Source: Orobanche coerulescens
Taxonomy: Eukaryota; Streptophyta; Magnoliopsida; Lamiales; Orobanchaceae
Assembly: GCA_033398695.1 (NCBI GenBank)
Contig: CM065814.1
Coordinates: 78,820,358 to 78,884,357 of the forward strand
Direction: 5' to 3'
Length of the DNA stretch: 64,000 nt
The notes below the pieces were generated by a model that saw only the letters and a list, made by a program, of their open reading frames with translations, did no database searches and was not told the origin of the DNA. Shown piece after piece: positions 55,166-64,000 of this stretch (the first letter of the stretch is position 1; the number at the start of each line of letters is the position of its first letter). The translations under genes and the position numbers were made by a program.

Positions 55166-55365
55166 TATATGCTCAAAGTTTGCATATTATTTACGTTGTA
55201 TCCTCCAATGAGTAGTAGGCATAATGTCCTCAAAGTTTGTATATTATTTAAGTTGTAGCCTCCAAATAGTAGTAGGCATAATATGCTCAGAGTTTTCATG
55301 TTAATTACGTTGTAGCCTCCAATGAGTAGTAGACAATATGCACAAAGTTCGCATATTAATGTCCC
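55166..55365 (+). repeat. 57-bp tandem repeat, four copies
   Basis: CAAAGTTTG...GTTGTA(T/G)CCTCCAA(T/A)(G/T)AGTAGTAG recurs with CAAAG/CAGAG at 55174, 55231, 55288 and 55343: periods 57, 57, 55. Confidence 0.9.
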
Positions 55366-55499
55366 TCGTGCAATCACCAGGTTCAGGCATGTCATATCTA
55401 CTTATCGGGGGTTTAGAAGACGACTTAAAGTCGCCGGCTAAAGGTAAATATCGTCGGCTAATCCTATCAGTTGTCGTCTAAAAAACCGTCGGCCGATAT
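55366..55499. other. Short unassigned stretch with CGTCGGC words
   Basis: GTCGCCGGCTAAAGG, CGTCGGCTAA and CCGTCGGCCGAT occur within 70 bp. It may be a DNA-transposon remnant between F and B'. Confidence 0.3.
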
Positions 55500-56461
55500 T
55501 CGTGGACTTAATTTTTTATTTGTTCGATTCAATTGGGTTGTAAAGGTCATTTTGAGCCTATTTATATTTAATAGAAAAATTTGTATAGGATACAATTTTT
55601 CAATGACGTAATTATTATTTTGGGTATGACGAAGACCGAACACAACCCACTGAGAAGACGAAGAATCGAAGACTGTATTTTTTTTATTGGGTCATTCGCT
55701 TGGCCCAGTACTTAGGAATTAGGTTCATGAGCTATATGTTGGTAGTAACTAGGTTACTGTTTTCTGTTTTTCATTTTGAATGATTGACAAACCAACAAAC
55801 GTGCGCATAAATGAATTAATGTGCAAAGTGTAATATTAATCGTGAAATTCTCCCGACAACAAACAGACTAAGCTTGAAAAAGGTTACGAGGTTTCCTACC
55901 CTCCATCAAACTCGTAGAAAATTGATACCCGAGCTGGTGTGCTATGCTTCCGAGTTATCGGGGTAGTACATTTTGTAGAGGTTGAAAAATTCTTGAGTGC
56001 ATTATATGCCTTCGGTTGGTGATAAATTTCGCCCCTAGAAACCTGATAGGTTGCCGGGTGAGATTTAATAGTCAAACTGATAGATGTTGATGCTCAAAAA
56101 CTTAGATAGTCTGGATTGCCAAGAAACCTGATAGGTTGAGGGCATGAAGACTAGGGGTAAAAGAAGATTAAATCATTCGTTAGACGGGTTGGAGTTAGAC
56201 ACCACATTACAGAAATTAATTGGCAAGAAACCTGATAGGTTGCGTCTGTTAAAATTTGTAAAGAACTTGATCATCACTAAGAAATCGATCTAATCATGAT
56301 TTCCGGATTATAACATGGGAGTGTATAATTTTGATAAAATTAGTGGGAGACGAGACAAGAATTATACAAGCCCTTAAATTCTATACTCGGTCATAACTAA
56401 ACAGTCACTAATTTAATCTTGTCTAAAGCGTTGCAGAAAACGAAACTGAATCTCTCTAAAT

Positions 56462-57385
56462 ATGGCTAAAAACCCACTTGCAATACTACTTGAAAAGAAT
56501 CTCCTAACTGGCCCCAACTTTGTTGACTGGTTGCGAAATCTGATGATTGTACTCAGTATGGAGTCTCTGGTATACGTCTTGGAGGCGGACATTCCACCGA
56601 CTCCAATCCACACTAGAGGTAATAAGGAAGACATTGACATCCATGAAAAATGGGTCAAGGATGACGTTATAGTCCGTGGCTTTATGATGGGCTCAATGAC
56701 CAATGAGCTGCAGAGAGCGCACGAGAAAATGACTTCTGCTAGGCAGATTCTCGCACACCTGACCGAACTTTATGGAAAGCACAATAGGACTGCTAGATAT
56801 GAGATATCGAAGCAGTTGTTCAGTGCTAGGATGAAAGAAGGAGAGAAAGTGGGAGACCACGTCCTCAAGATGATCTCTATGATTGAGAGGCTCGAGGTGC
56901 TCAACTTTAATATGGATTTATCCCTTCAAATTGATCTCATCCTTCAATCTCTCCCTCACTCTTTCACGCAGTTTGTAATGAATTTCAACTGTAATAAAAT
57001 TTCATGCACATTAGCTGAGCTAATGAATAAACTGGTGATGGCGCAGTCTAACATGAAGACTAAACCGAGAGAGGCTGCTCTTGTGATTTCTTGTGGGCCT
57101 CGGAGGTCCAAGAACAAGAAGAAAAAGACCTATGAGCAGTACAAACCCAAGAAAGGGGTGCAAAAAGGAAAGGGCAAGGCCCGAAAGGTTCAAAAGGTAG
57201 GCGGTCCAAAACCTACGGAAAAATGCCTTGAATGCGGTGAGCTGGGCCACTGGCGAAGGACTTGTCCTAATATTAATGGCGCATCAGGTACGGAACTTTT
57301 TGTTTTTGAAACTAATTGTTCCGCTACTGTGTATTCTGCTTCATCGATTCTGGATTCACGTGCCACTTCTCATATTATACTATGA
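56462..57385 (+). CDS. gag: B' gag and protease start
   Basis: A 307-codon frame aligned end to end with 41528-42451. The zinc knuckle CLECGELGHWRRTC is intact. The protease motif reads ILDSRATSHI: the Gly next to the catalytic Asp-Ser is changed to Arg, so the protease is probably dead. A frameshift lies at the same place as in copia B, suggesting that the break is either ancestral or a programmed feature of the family. Confidence 0.82.
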   Translation: MAKNPLAILLEKNLLTGPNFVDWLRNLMIVLSMESLVYVLEADIPPTPIHTRGNKEDIDIHEKWVKDDVIVRGFMMGSMTNELQRAHEKMTSARQILAHLTELYGKHNRTARYEISKQLFSARMKEGEKVGDHVLKMISMIERLEVLNFNMDLSLQIDLILQSLPHSFTQFVMNFNCNKISCTLAELMNKLVMAQSNMKTKPREAALVISCGPRRSKNKKKKTYEQYKPKKGVQKGKGKARKVQKVGGPKPTEKCLECGELGHWRRTCPNINGASGTELFVFETNCSATVYSASSILDSRATSHIIL

Positions 57386-58520
57386 ATCAGGATATGGAAC
57401 GAAGTAGGAAACTTGAAGCTGGGGAAGTTATGATCACTGTTGGAAGCGGACAAAGTGTCGAGGCAACCGATATTGGATTAATCCTACTAGGTTTAGAATC
57501 CGGTTTTATTTTGACGTTAGATGAATTACTTGTTTTGCCCAAGGGGCATGAAAACATTGTATCCATTCCAGTCTTGGACCGGAAAGAATTTTGTTTCTTC
57601 ACTGGCAATGGTAGTTGTAAAATTTATTTTCGAAATAAATTTGTTGGCACAGCTACATTGTTGAATGGTTTATATCATCTGAACATGCAAAATAAAACAG
57701 CAGTGAACACTAACTAGGAAACGTGGCAGGCAAGATACTAATCAAGCTCTTAAGTGGCACCTTAGACTTGGTCATGTTGGTGAGACCAAGGTTTAGAAAA
57801 TGGAGAAAGATGGACTTTTAAGTCCATTGAGTGTAGAACCCTATCCAACTTATGAATCTTGCCTTAGAGGCGAAATGACTAAGTCCCCCTTCACAGGGAC
57901 TTTTGAAAGGGATGCCGATAAACTTAGATTAGTACATACCGACGTTTGTGGTGCTTTAGAAGTGGCCCGATATGGATATCAATATTTCATAACGTTCATA
58001 GATGATCATACTAGGTATGGGATTGTGTACTTAATGAAACATAAATCCAAAGCCTTTACTAAATTCAAAGAATTTAAGGCCCTAGATGAAAAACAGACTG
58101 GATGTCATATCAAAGCACTTCAGTCGGACCGAGGTAGCAAATATATGAGCACAGAGTTTGATGAGTTCCTCAAGGAACATGGAATAGTTTCACAATTCAT
58201 GCCGCCAGGATCTCCACAGTTAAATTGTGTTTCAAAAAGGAGAAATCGGACTTTGTTGGACATGGTTCGCTCTATGTTCAATTACACTGATTTACCAATT
58301 TACCCATGGGAGTATGCCTTACTAACCGCTGCCTATATTCTTAATAGATGTCCTTCCAAATCCATTCCTATCACTCCGCATGAGATGTGGAAAGGTAAGA
58401 AACCAAGCCTTAATCACATAAGGATTTGGGGATGTCCAACCTATGTCAAGAAGGCTAAGGTGGACAAACTGGAAGCGAGGTCCATCAAAGGACGTTTCAT
58501 TGGATACCCAGAGGACTTGA
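57380..58520 (+). pseudogene. B' protease remainder and integrase, cut by G
   Basis: The frame 57380-57717 continues the protease (LEAGEVMITVGSGQ) and stops after NTN where two bases are lost relative to copia B. 57800-58520 resumes with the pre-integrase (CLRGEMTKSPFTG) and integrase core (LVHTDVCGALEV, LQSDRGSKYMSTEF, PHEMWKGKKPSL). An in-frame TAG near 57796 precedes it. The coding sequence ends at the LTR of G. Confidence 0.85.
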
Positions 58521-60182
58521 TGTAACACTCCAAACTAGGCGGATATTACAGTGCCGTAGATCCCCAACTGGGACCCACCAGGCAAATGAAAATGAATGAA
58601 TTACACAAGATAAATGTAGTACCGAACTACATTACAACAATAATTACTCCGATGAGGAGTTTAGTTACAACACACCAGGACAATACCGAATACTAGTGTA
58701 TTTTATATGAAGATAAAATACACAACACTGAATGAAACGGAGTATTCAAATGAAAGTCTGCAGCGGAAAATAAAGGACAATAACATGAATAACTGAAAGA
58801 TCGGGGCCCCCTACTAGTATCACTGGGACTCCTCGACGTCAGCGTGTTCTCCACGTACTTTTGCCTTACCAAGACCTGAAAAACAAAATCCCCCAAACGG
58901 GGTCAGTTAAACAGAACAACAATCCTCAAGGGTTGAAAATACACAATCATGATTATATCTGAAGTTATGAAATATCCTGTCGAAACATACGCAATCAAAC
59001 ATGCTATATGAATCAACTAACAGTACGGCTCAAAGGGTGGCGCCACACTACGCCCGGGATGGAAATGTGTCCGTGCACAAGCCACCAACGATCAATACAC
59101 GCGTGGTCTTGTACCTAATCAGTCTCACGAGACACATTGACTCGTGTGCACAGTCCAATGTGAGGCCAACAACCAACACACGACCATAATGTGCCCGACA
59201 TGAAAATCCTACACATACCAACCGGCACGCCAGTATGACCCGGAATGCCACATTATGACAAAAGTGACATCGAAAATGAATAATGACTCACCGAGGTGGA
59301 ATGGTAATGAAATAAATGACAAATCAATGAAAAGATTGGAACCGCTGCTCCTTATGACTGAAATGATTAATTGATAACAACAAGTTTTGATACGGTTAAT
59401 ATAATGATGAATGAGTTATGATTATGAATGAACAACAACAAAAGGCATGAATATCCTTTTAACCGAGTAAGAATTAACTTACACAATACCGATGAAGAAT
59501 GTCCGTCCACGAACAACGTCCTAAATGAAATGTCGGTCGCTCGAACAACCTTGAATAACAATAATTACCAACAACCGCTCAATACAAGTATCAAACAACA
59601 AAACACGACTAACCCAAAGGTCGAAACAACGATAATCAAACTCATAGGGGAATTCTAACGAACATGTAATCAACCACACGACTTCGGAAATATCCAAACC
59701 CGAACATGCCGAAACCAACACCAAAATGAGTATTACAAACCATCAAAACACTTCCAATGATATCAATAATCCACTAGGAATCCGTAATTCAAGTTTACAA
59801 CCACGTCAATCGGAAAATCCCCAATTAACCAAAGTCAACCCCAAAGGGTTCTTGAAATAATTCCGAAAATAACCATTAAATCCGTAGGAATATATATATC
59901 CAAGGTAGATAATCCATATCCAACATATTCCGATGATAATCCAAGCTTACACGAAGAAATCGGAAGGAAAAACCCAAAAATCCGAAATTCAAGATCCAAG
60001 AAATTAATACCTTTGATTTGATGTTTTGGAGATGATGAAGTGATGATAATCCAACTCAAAGTCTTGAAGATGATGATTGATGATTACACCTTGAAGAATA
60101 CCCTCAAAATCGCCCAAATCGCCAAGAACCGACGAGAGAAAGAGATTAGAATGATAAATGACGAACTCTGACTAAACTGTCC

Positions 60183-60190
60183 AATTTATA
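60183..60190 (-). promoter_or_regulatory. TATA box of G LTR
   Basis: The minus strand reads CTATAAATTGG, 13 bases beyond the last palindrome of the array. Confidence 0.55.
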
Positions 60191-60202
60191 GTCAGTCCAG
60201 GT

Positions 60203-60761
60203 TAGCGTGCGCTAGCCCTAATGCGTAGCGTGCGCTAACGGGAAATTTGGGTATTCCAAGACTCCACCGTCCGAACACGGTAGCGCGCGCTACGTACCTT
60301 TTGTAGCGTGCGCTACGACCATACTACTAGCGTACGTAATTGCTCATAGTTAGCGTGCGCTAACGAATAATTTGATGCCCGATCGAGTCCGAACCGCCGT
60401 TCTCCGATCTCGACCTCGATAAGTGCGCTACAACCATTATTTAGCGTGCGCTATATAATCGGTTGCGTACGCTAAAAACAACACATAGCGTGCGCTATGA
60501 ATTAATCAATGCGGCCGGTAGCTACTGGACTCAACCTGATCTGTCCTTAGCGCGCGTTGCACCACATATTAGCGTGCGCTACTACAACTCACTAGCGCGC
60601 GCTACTTACCATTCGTAGCGTGCGCTACTTATAACTCACCTGCAGTCCAGTACCTTCCGGATCGCGGCCTGGGTAACCTTAGCGTGCGCTAATGCTGAGT
60701 GGTAGCGTGCGCTACCTATACCCAATTAGCGTACGCTAAAATGAGTACGTAGCGTGCGCTA
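60203..60761. repeat. 18-copy TAGCGTGCGCTA palindrome array
   Basis: Copies start at 60203, 60226; 60281, 60304, 60328, 60351; about 60420, 60442, 60463, 60486; 60548, 60570, 60593, 60616; 60680, 60703, 60727, 60750. Spacing within groups is 21-24 bp, groups of four recur every 128-139 bp. Variants (TAGCGCGCGCTA, TAGCGTACGCTA) stay palindromic or nearly so, while the bases between copies are not conserved in the same way. Confidence 0.95.
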
Positions 60762-60991
60762 CTCCTCACGCACAGCTCGCAACGAAAATGACTATGACGA
60801 TAAACACGGCACGAAACTCCAATCAGATTAGTGATGAATGACGATTGATACACGATACAATTACTCTGAATGATGAATACCATGACTGAATCTGAGTGAC
60901 AAATGATTAATAATGAGTGAAAATTACTGAGTATCAATTACTGAATGATAAATACTGAATGATAATTACTGAATTACAACCGGGTATTACA

Positions 60992-61004
60992 TACACCCCC
61001 CCCT
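60992..61004 (-). other. Polypurine tract of G
   Basis: The minus strand reads CTTTTAAGGGGGGGGTGTA before the LTR start; the preceding TCGAGGACGAAACT is the usual end of chromovirus pol. Confidence 0.65.
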
Positions 61005-62140
61005 TAAAAGAGTTTCGTCCTCGAAACTAAGGGTAAACAACTCGGGACATGGACTATCCATTACGATCTGCAAACAATAATGTCCAAAAAGTTCTCGGGA
61101 CCAAATCAATCGCACTCCCAAGTCCCCAAGTCTTGACGTCTCGGATCACAATGAACGATTTCCCAAAAATATCACGAAGTCTCGGTATGACACCAAAAGG
61201 AATGCATCAAACGATCTCAAAATCTCAAGATTCTCAAGTACGATCATTATAAGATAGATCAACAATAAATGATCCACAACCATGACACATTAATACGGAT
61301 TGAGTTATATAGTCATCTGAAAGACAAGGCTATATATCAAATGTACCCAACATCGATATCCTCCAAATCATCGATGTCCTCGATCCCAACGATTCAACGA
61401 AGACCCAAATCTGAACTCACTGCTTAAAATGACCCCGAAAGGTTACCAAAACAAGAGTGACTAAGATGAATGATAAATGATTAGAAATCCGACAAGGATC
61501 AAGAATAACTCGCCGAGGTGAACTAATAACGAAATGAGTGATAACTCAAATGAAATTATTGGAATCATTATTCCCCGAGAAGTGAATGATTGGTTGATAA
61601 ATATAAGTCTTAACGTGATTGATATATGATGAATGACCTATGCGAACAATTGAACGACGATGAAATGAATGATTATCCTATTACCGAGCAAGAATTAACT
61701 TGCTCAACACCGGTGATGAATGTCCTGTTGTATCACTGTTTAAGCAAACAACAGTCGAACTCGTCGTCTGAGATGAAGATGCTCTCCCAGCATGAATACG
61801 ACTAGAAACGATCTCTTGGACGTCGGAGTCCGATGTCCCTCTGAACTCTTTCCATACCGAGGCAGGAAAGTCACGTGATAATTACAGATCTCGTATGAAG
61901 ATTGCATTATGATTACGAGACGGAATGATAACAATGAGCATACATGCTCTAACAAAATGGATGCATTAATAATGCAATAAAATGATCGTCGACATGACGC
62001 CGTAATATGAGAAGATCGCATGAAAAATCAAGTGAGGTGACAAGCCTATCTGATGAAATTCCTGAAATGATTACCTTGAACAAGTTCACAAGATTGAAAA
62101 ATTTGATTCACAAGATCAACAACTGAACCGTGAGATGGAC
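61005..62140 (-). other. G internal noncoding remainder
   Basis: I find no RNase H or integrase motif in any frame. TGATGAATGA-like words are frequent. It is probably a product of internal deletion and decay. Confidence 0.5.
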
Positions 62141-62143
62141 TGG

Positions 62144-62320
62144 ATGGTTAATGAATTAATCGAACAATGAAATTGACTCCGTGATGAATGAATTAATTGA
62201 ACAATGAGGTTAACTGAGTGATGAATGAATTGACTGAACAATGAGATTGACTGAGTGATGAATGAATTAATTGAACAATGAGGTTAACTGAGTGATGAAT
62301 GAATTGACTGAACAATTTTA
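62144..62320. repeat. 37-bp tandem repeat arranged as dimers
   Basis: GTGATGAATGAATT starts at 62181, 62218, 62255 and 62292, exactly 37 bp apart. Alternate units carry AATTGAACAATGAGGTTAAC and GACTGAACAATGAGATTGAC, a 74-bp dimer. A degenerate unit precedes it from 62144. It replaces the RT C-terminus. Confidence 0.93.
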
Positions 62321-63110
62321 GAAAATCCTTCCACAAACCGCCGATAATAACCGGCTAATCCGAGAAAGCTTCGAATTTTCTTAACATTCGTCGGAGGTAA
62401 CCAATCTTGGATAGCCTTCATCTTCTGAGGATCAACACGCACTCCATCTGATGAAATTACAGGTCCGAGAAAAGTCACTTTGGACATCCAGCACTCACCT
62501 TCGGAAAACTTCCCATAAAGTTGCTCTCGTCTTAACACGTCGGAAACCTGATGAAAATGAACCTCGTGCTCCTCCCGGTCACGAGAATAATCAAAATGTC
62601 ATCGATGAAGACAACAACAAACTGATCCAAAAGTCGATGAAAACCTGATTCATTAACTCCATGAATACCGCAGGTGTAATAATCAACCCAACCGGCATAA
62701 CCGCAAACTCATAATGACCATAGCGTGTTCGAAAAAACGTCCTCGTGATATCCGACTCTCGAATCCGCAACTGATGATATCCAGATCTTAAGTCGATCTT
62801 GGAAAATACTGAAGCTCCCTGAAGTTGATCTAAAAGATCATCAATACGGGGTAAGGGATACTACTCTAGATCATCACCATGTTCAACTCCCGATAATCGA
62901 TACACAAGCGAAAAGAACCATCCTTCTTCTTGACAGGTAACACTGGTGCTCCCCACGGGGACGCACTCGGTCGGAGATAACCTTTCTCGCACAATTCCTC
63001 AAGTTGAGTCTTCAACTTCTGCATTTGGTCGGGGCCATCCGATACGGTGTCTTCGATAATGGGGACGTACCGGCTCCAACTCGCTCCTGAATTCCACTAC
63101 TCTATGAGAA
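62284..63110 (-). pseudogene. G reverse transcriptase fragment
   Basis: From about 63050 the minus strand gives [42 protein letters not shown] in pieces, RELN, then GYHQLRI (near 62770), [14 protein letters not shown] segment (near 62600), and 62538-62284 with GECWMSKVTFLGPVISSDGVRVDP and RSFLGLAGYYRRFVEGFSKI. The motif order is that of Ty3 RT. Frameshifts separate the parts and the thumb and RNase H are replaced by a tandem repeat. Confidence 0.8.
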
Positions 63111-63180
63111 AGCAACCAGATAACTCGTCTGGAATACATCGTCAAACGATGACAATGATACCACGAATGATTGAACATTT

Positions 63181-63470
63181 CGATTGCCCGAGAATGGTCA
63201 ATCGATAAAAAGTGATACAATGAATGATTGCACATCTCGATTGCCTTAGAAATGCCAATCGATGAAAATGATGCAATGAATGATTAAATAGATTGCCTTA
63301 GAAAGGCCAATCGATGAAAATGATACAATGAATGATTTAATAACTCGATTGCCTTAGAAAGGCCAATCGATGAAAATGATACAATGAATGATTAAATAGC
63401 TCGATTGCCTTAGAAAGGCCAATCGATGAAAATGATACAATGAATGATTGAATAACTCGATTGCGGAATT
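63181..63470. repeat. 56-bp tandem repeat with CGATTG...CCAATCG hairpins
   Basis: CGATTG starts at 63181, 63238, 63290, 63346, 63402 and 63458 (periods 57, 52, 56, 56, 56). Each unit has CGATTGCCTTAGAAAGGCCAATCG, an imperfect inverted repeat, then GATGAAAATGATACAATGAATGATT. It lies between the protease and RT parts of G. Confidence 0.93.
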
Positions 63471-64000
63471 TCTCTGCTTCCATCATAATAGTAATCCTTC
63501 TGGGACAACGGGGATTACCTCCCTGAAGTACACATTCGACGACCAACGACGAAAATGATAGTGACCATGCGCTAACAAACACTGAGGATAGTATCAAGAC
63601 GGTTAAACCAACTAATACCGAAAATTACATCGTCCTAAGATAAATTCACCACGATTAGGTCCACCAACCAATCGCGGTTACTAAGCTTACTTCGGTATGA
63701 TTCCGAAAATTCTTCCATCGTCAGGTAGACCGATGGTATGAGGTCCACAAGCAATAGGGCTATCCCGAAATAAGTCTACTCAAGCATGATTCGAAAATGA
63801 ATGAATGCAGTGTACCAGCATCAAAAGGTACACACAGGTTGAAATAAAATTACGAGTATACCTGAAATCATTCGGGCCACCGGATCGTCGATCCTCCTCA
63901 TCACATGAATCTGGGATTTGCCGGCCCCTGAACCGGACGCTCCCGTCTGATACATATGAGCTCCACCTTTGTTTGCTTCCATTGTCTTAAACGACGTTGA
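63471..64000 (-). pseudogene. G protease/gag remnant
   Basis: The minus strand has short open pieces only. Near 63990-63890 it reads MEANKGGAHMYQTGASGSGAGKSQIHV, similar to the linker after gag in Ty3 elements, but no zinc knuckle or protease motif is clear in the window. Confidence 0.35.

Larger units (their letters stand above)
50425..55400 (+). mobile_element. Chromovirus F (Ty3/gypsy, Tekay/Del-like), 5'-truncated
   Basis: It starts within the RT (DLFDQL), continues through RNase H, integrase and a chromodomain, and enters a 3' LTR beginning TGTGACGCCCCG at 53054. Gag, protease and the 5' LTR are absent. The right LTR border is unclear; it ends before the B' homology at 55500. Confidence 0.8.
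53054..55400 (+). repeat. 3' LTR of F
   Basis: It begins TGTGACGCCCCGATTTTCG after the polypurine tract. TATA box (AGTATAAATATA) near 53453. It includes a GT-rich stretch (54349-54450), a GA microsatellite (54664-54685) and four 57-bp tandem units (55166-55365). I see no gene in it. The right end is not certain. Confidence 0.7.
55500..58520 (+). mobile_element. B': second, partial copy of the copia B family
   Basis: It matches 40567-43590 of copia B along its length: leader with three AAACCTGATAGGTTG motifs, gag, protease and integrase. The left end starts abruptly within the leader. The right end is the insertion point of element G. Confidence 0.9.
58521..60991 (-). repeat. 3' LTR of G, with palindrome array
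   Basis: On the minus strand it begins TGTAATACCCGG and ends GGAGTGTTACA (2471 bp). The array at 60203-60761 is immediately upstream (minus orientation) of a TATA box at 60190-60183. The rest is unremarkable noncoding sequence. Confidence 0.85.
58521..64000 (-). mobile_element. G: Ty3/gypsy element, minus strand, right end outside the window
   Basis: The LTR at 58521-60991 is followed (in plus coordinates) by a purine tract, noncoding sequence with tandem repeats, an RT fragment and a protease/gag remnant. RNase H and integrase are missing between RT and LTR. It inserted into B' (flank CTTGA at 58516-58520). It is probably a defective chromovirus-like element. Confidence 0.8.

Noticed and set aside
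60203..60761. CRISPR-like pattern of 12-bp repeats and spacers
   Set aside because: Plant nuclear DNA; repeats too short, grouped spacing, located in an LTR upstream of a TATA box, no cas genes.
63181..63470. CRISPR-like tandem repeat
   Set aside because: Whole 56-bp unit is conserved with no variable spacers; it is a tandem repeat inside a retroelement.
1..64000. Host protein-coding genes
   Set aside because: Every frame with recognisable domains belongs to a transposable element.

Overview
The window is repeat-dense nuclear DNA of a flowering plant, probably a eudicot. I infer this from the transposon lineages present: plant L1-type LINE with an RNase H domain, Athila/Tat-like and chromodomain Ty3 elements, several Ty1/copia elements, a zf-TTF/DUF4371 hAT, a CACTA and a Mutator-like element carrying plant mobile domain (PMD) and OTU genes. 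I see no host gene, rRNA, functional tRNA or CRISPR array. Nearly every base can be placed in a transposable element or a decayed repeat.

Layout. 1-7695: right part of an LTR element (E1) that encodes gag-protease and an accessory ORF2 but no reverse transcriptase or integrase; it sits inside a LINE (7696-11835). 11836-13893: decayed minus-strand LTR-like repeat holding a 206-bp tandem duplication and a SINE with a 10-bp target duplication. 13894-21101: a 7.2-kb inverted-repeat Mutator-like element, each arm carrying a PMD gene and a MULE-tail/OTU gene, the right arm shortened by two deletions. 21102-22059: no gene. 22060-50380: a nest of at least five elements. A CACTA (22060-23306) is cut by minus-strand copia A (23307-26115 and 46768-50380). 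Copia A is cut by plus-strand copia B (26116-46762, TSD GTCTT), whose 5' LTR is cut by a hAT (27465-39288, TSD GTTGTCAT). The hAT transposase gene is cut by a complete second copy of the gag-pro-ORF2 element (D, 30698-39099, TSD CGAGA). The 3' LTR of copia B keeps the empty hAT site. 50425-55400: 5'-truncated chromovirus F. 55500-58520: second, partial copy of the copia B family (B'). 58521-64000: minus-strand Ty3 element G with a 2.47-kb LTR and internal satellite-like repeats.

Two observations stand out. First, three unrelated element types (E1/D, G and the Mutator-like element) carry dense arrays of CpG-rich palindromes: GTGCCGCGGCAC, TAGCGTGCGCTA, and GGCGTC/GACGCC alternating with CCATGG. 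In the two LTR families they are spaced about 21-24 bp, grouped in fours, and placed upstream of a TATA-like box or the next ORF. Second, E1 has 636 bp upstream of ORF2 that D lacks exactly between an AG/GT donor and a TTTTTCAG/G acceptor, as if D had been copied from a spliced RNA.

How the parts may work together: E1/D encode gag and protease but would need RT, RNase H and integrase from a full-length relative. The hAT, CACTA and copia copies are broken by stops, frameshifts or insertions. The only long uninterrupted frames are the D gag-pro frame, the left-arm OTU gene fragment (after removal of one phase-preserving intron) and the right-arm PMD frame.
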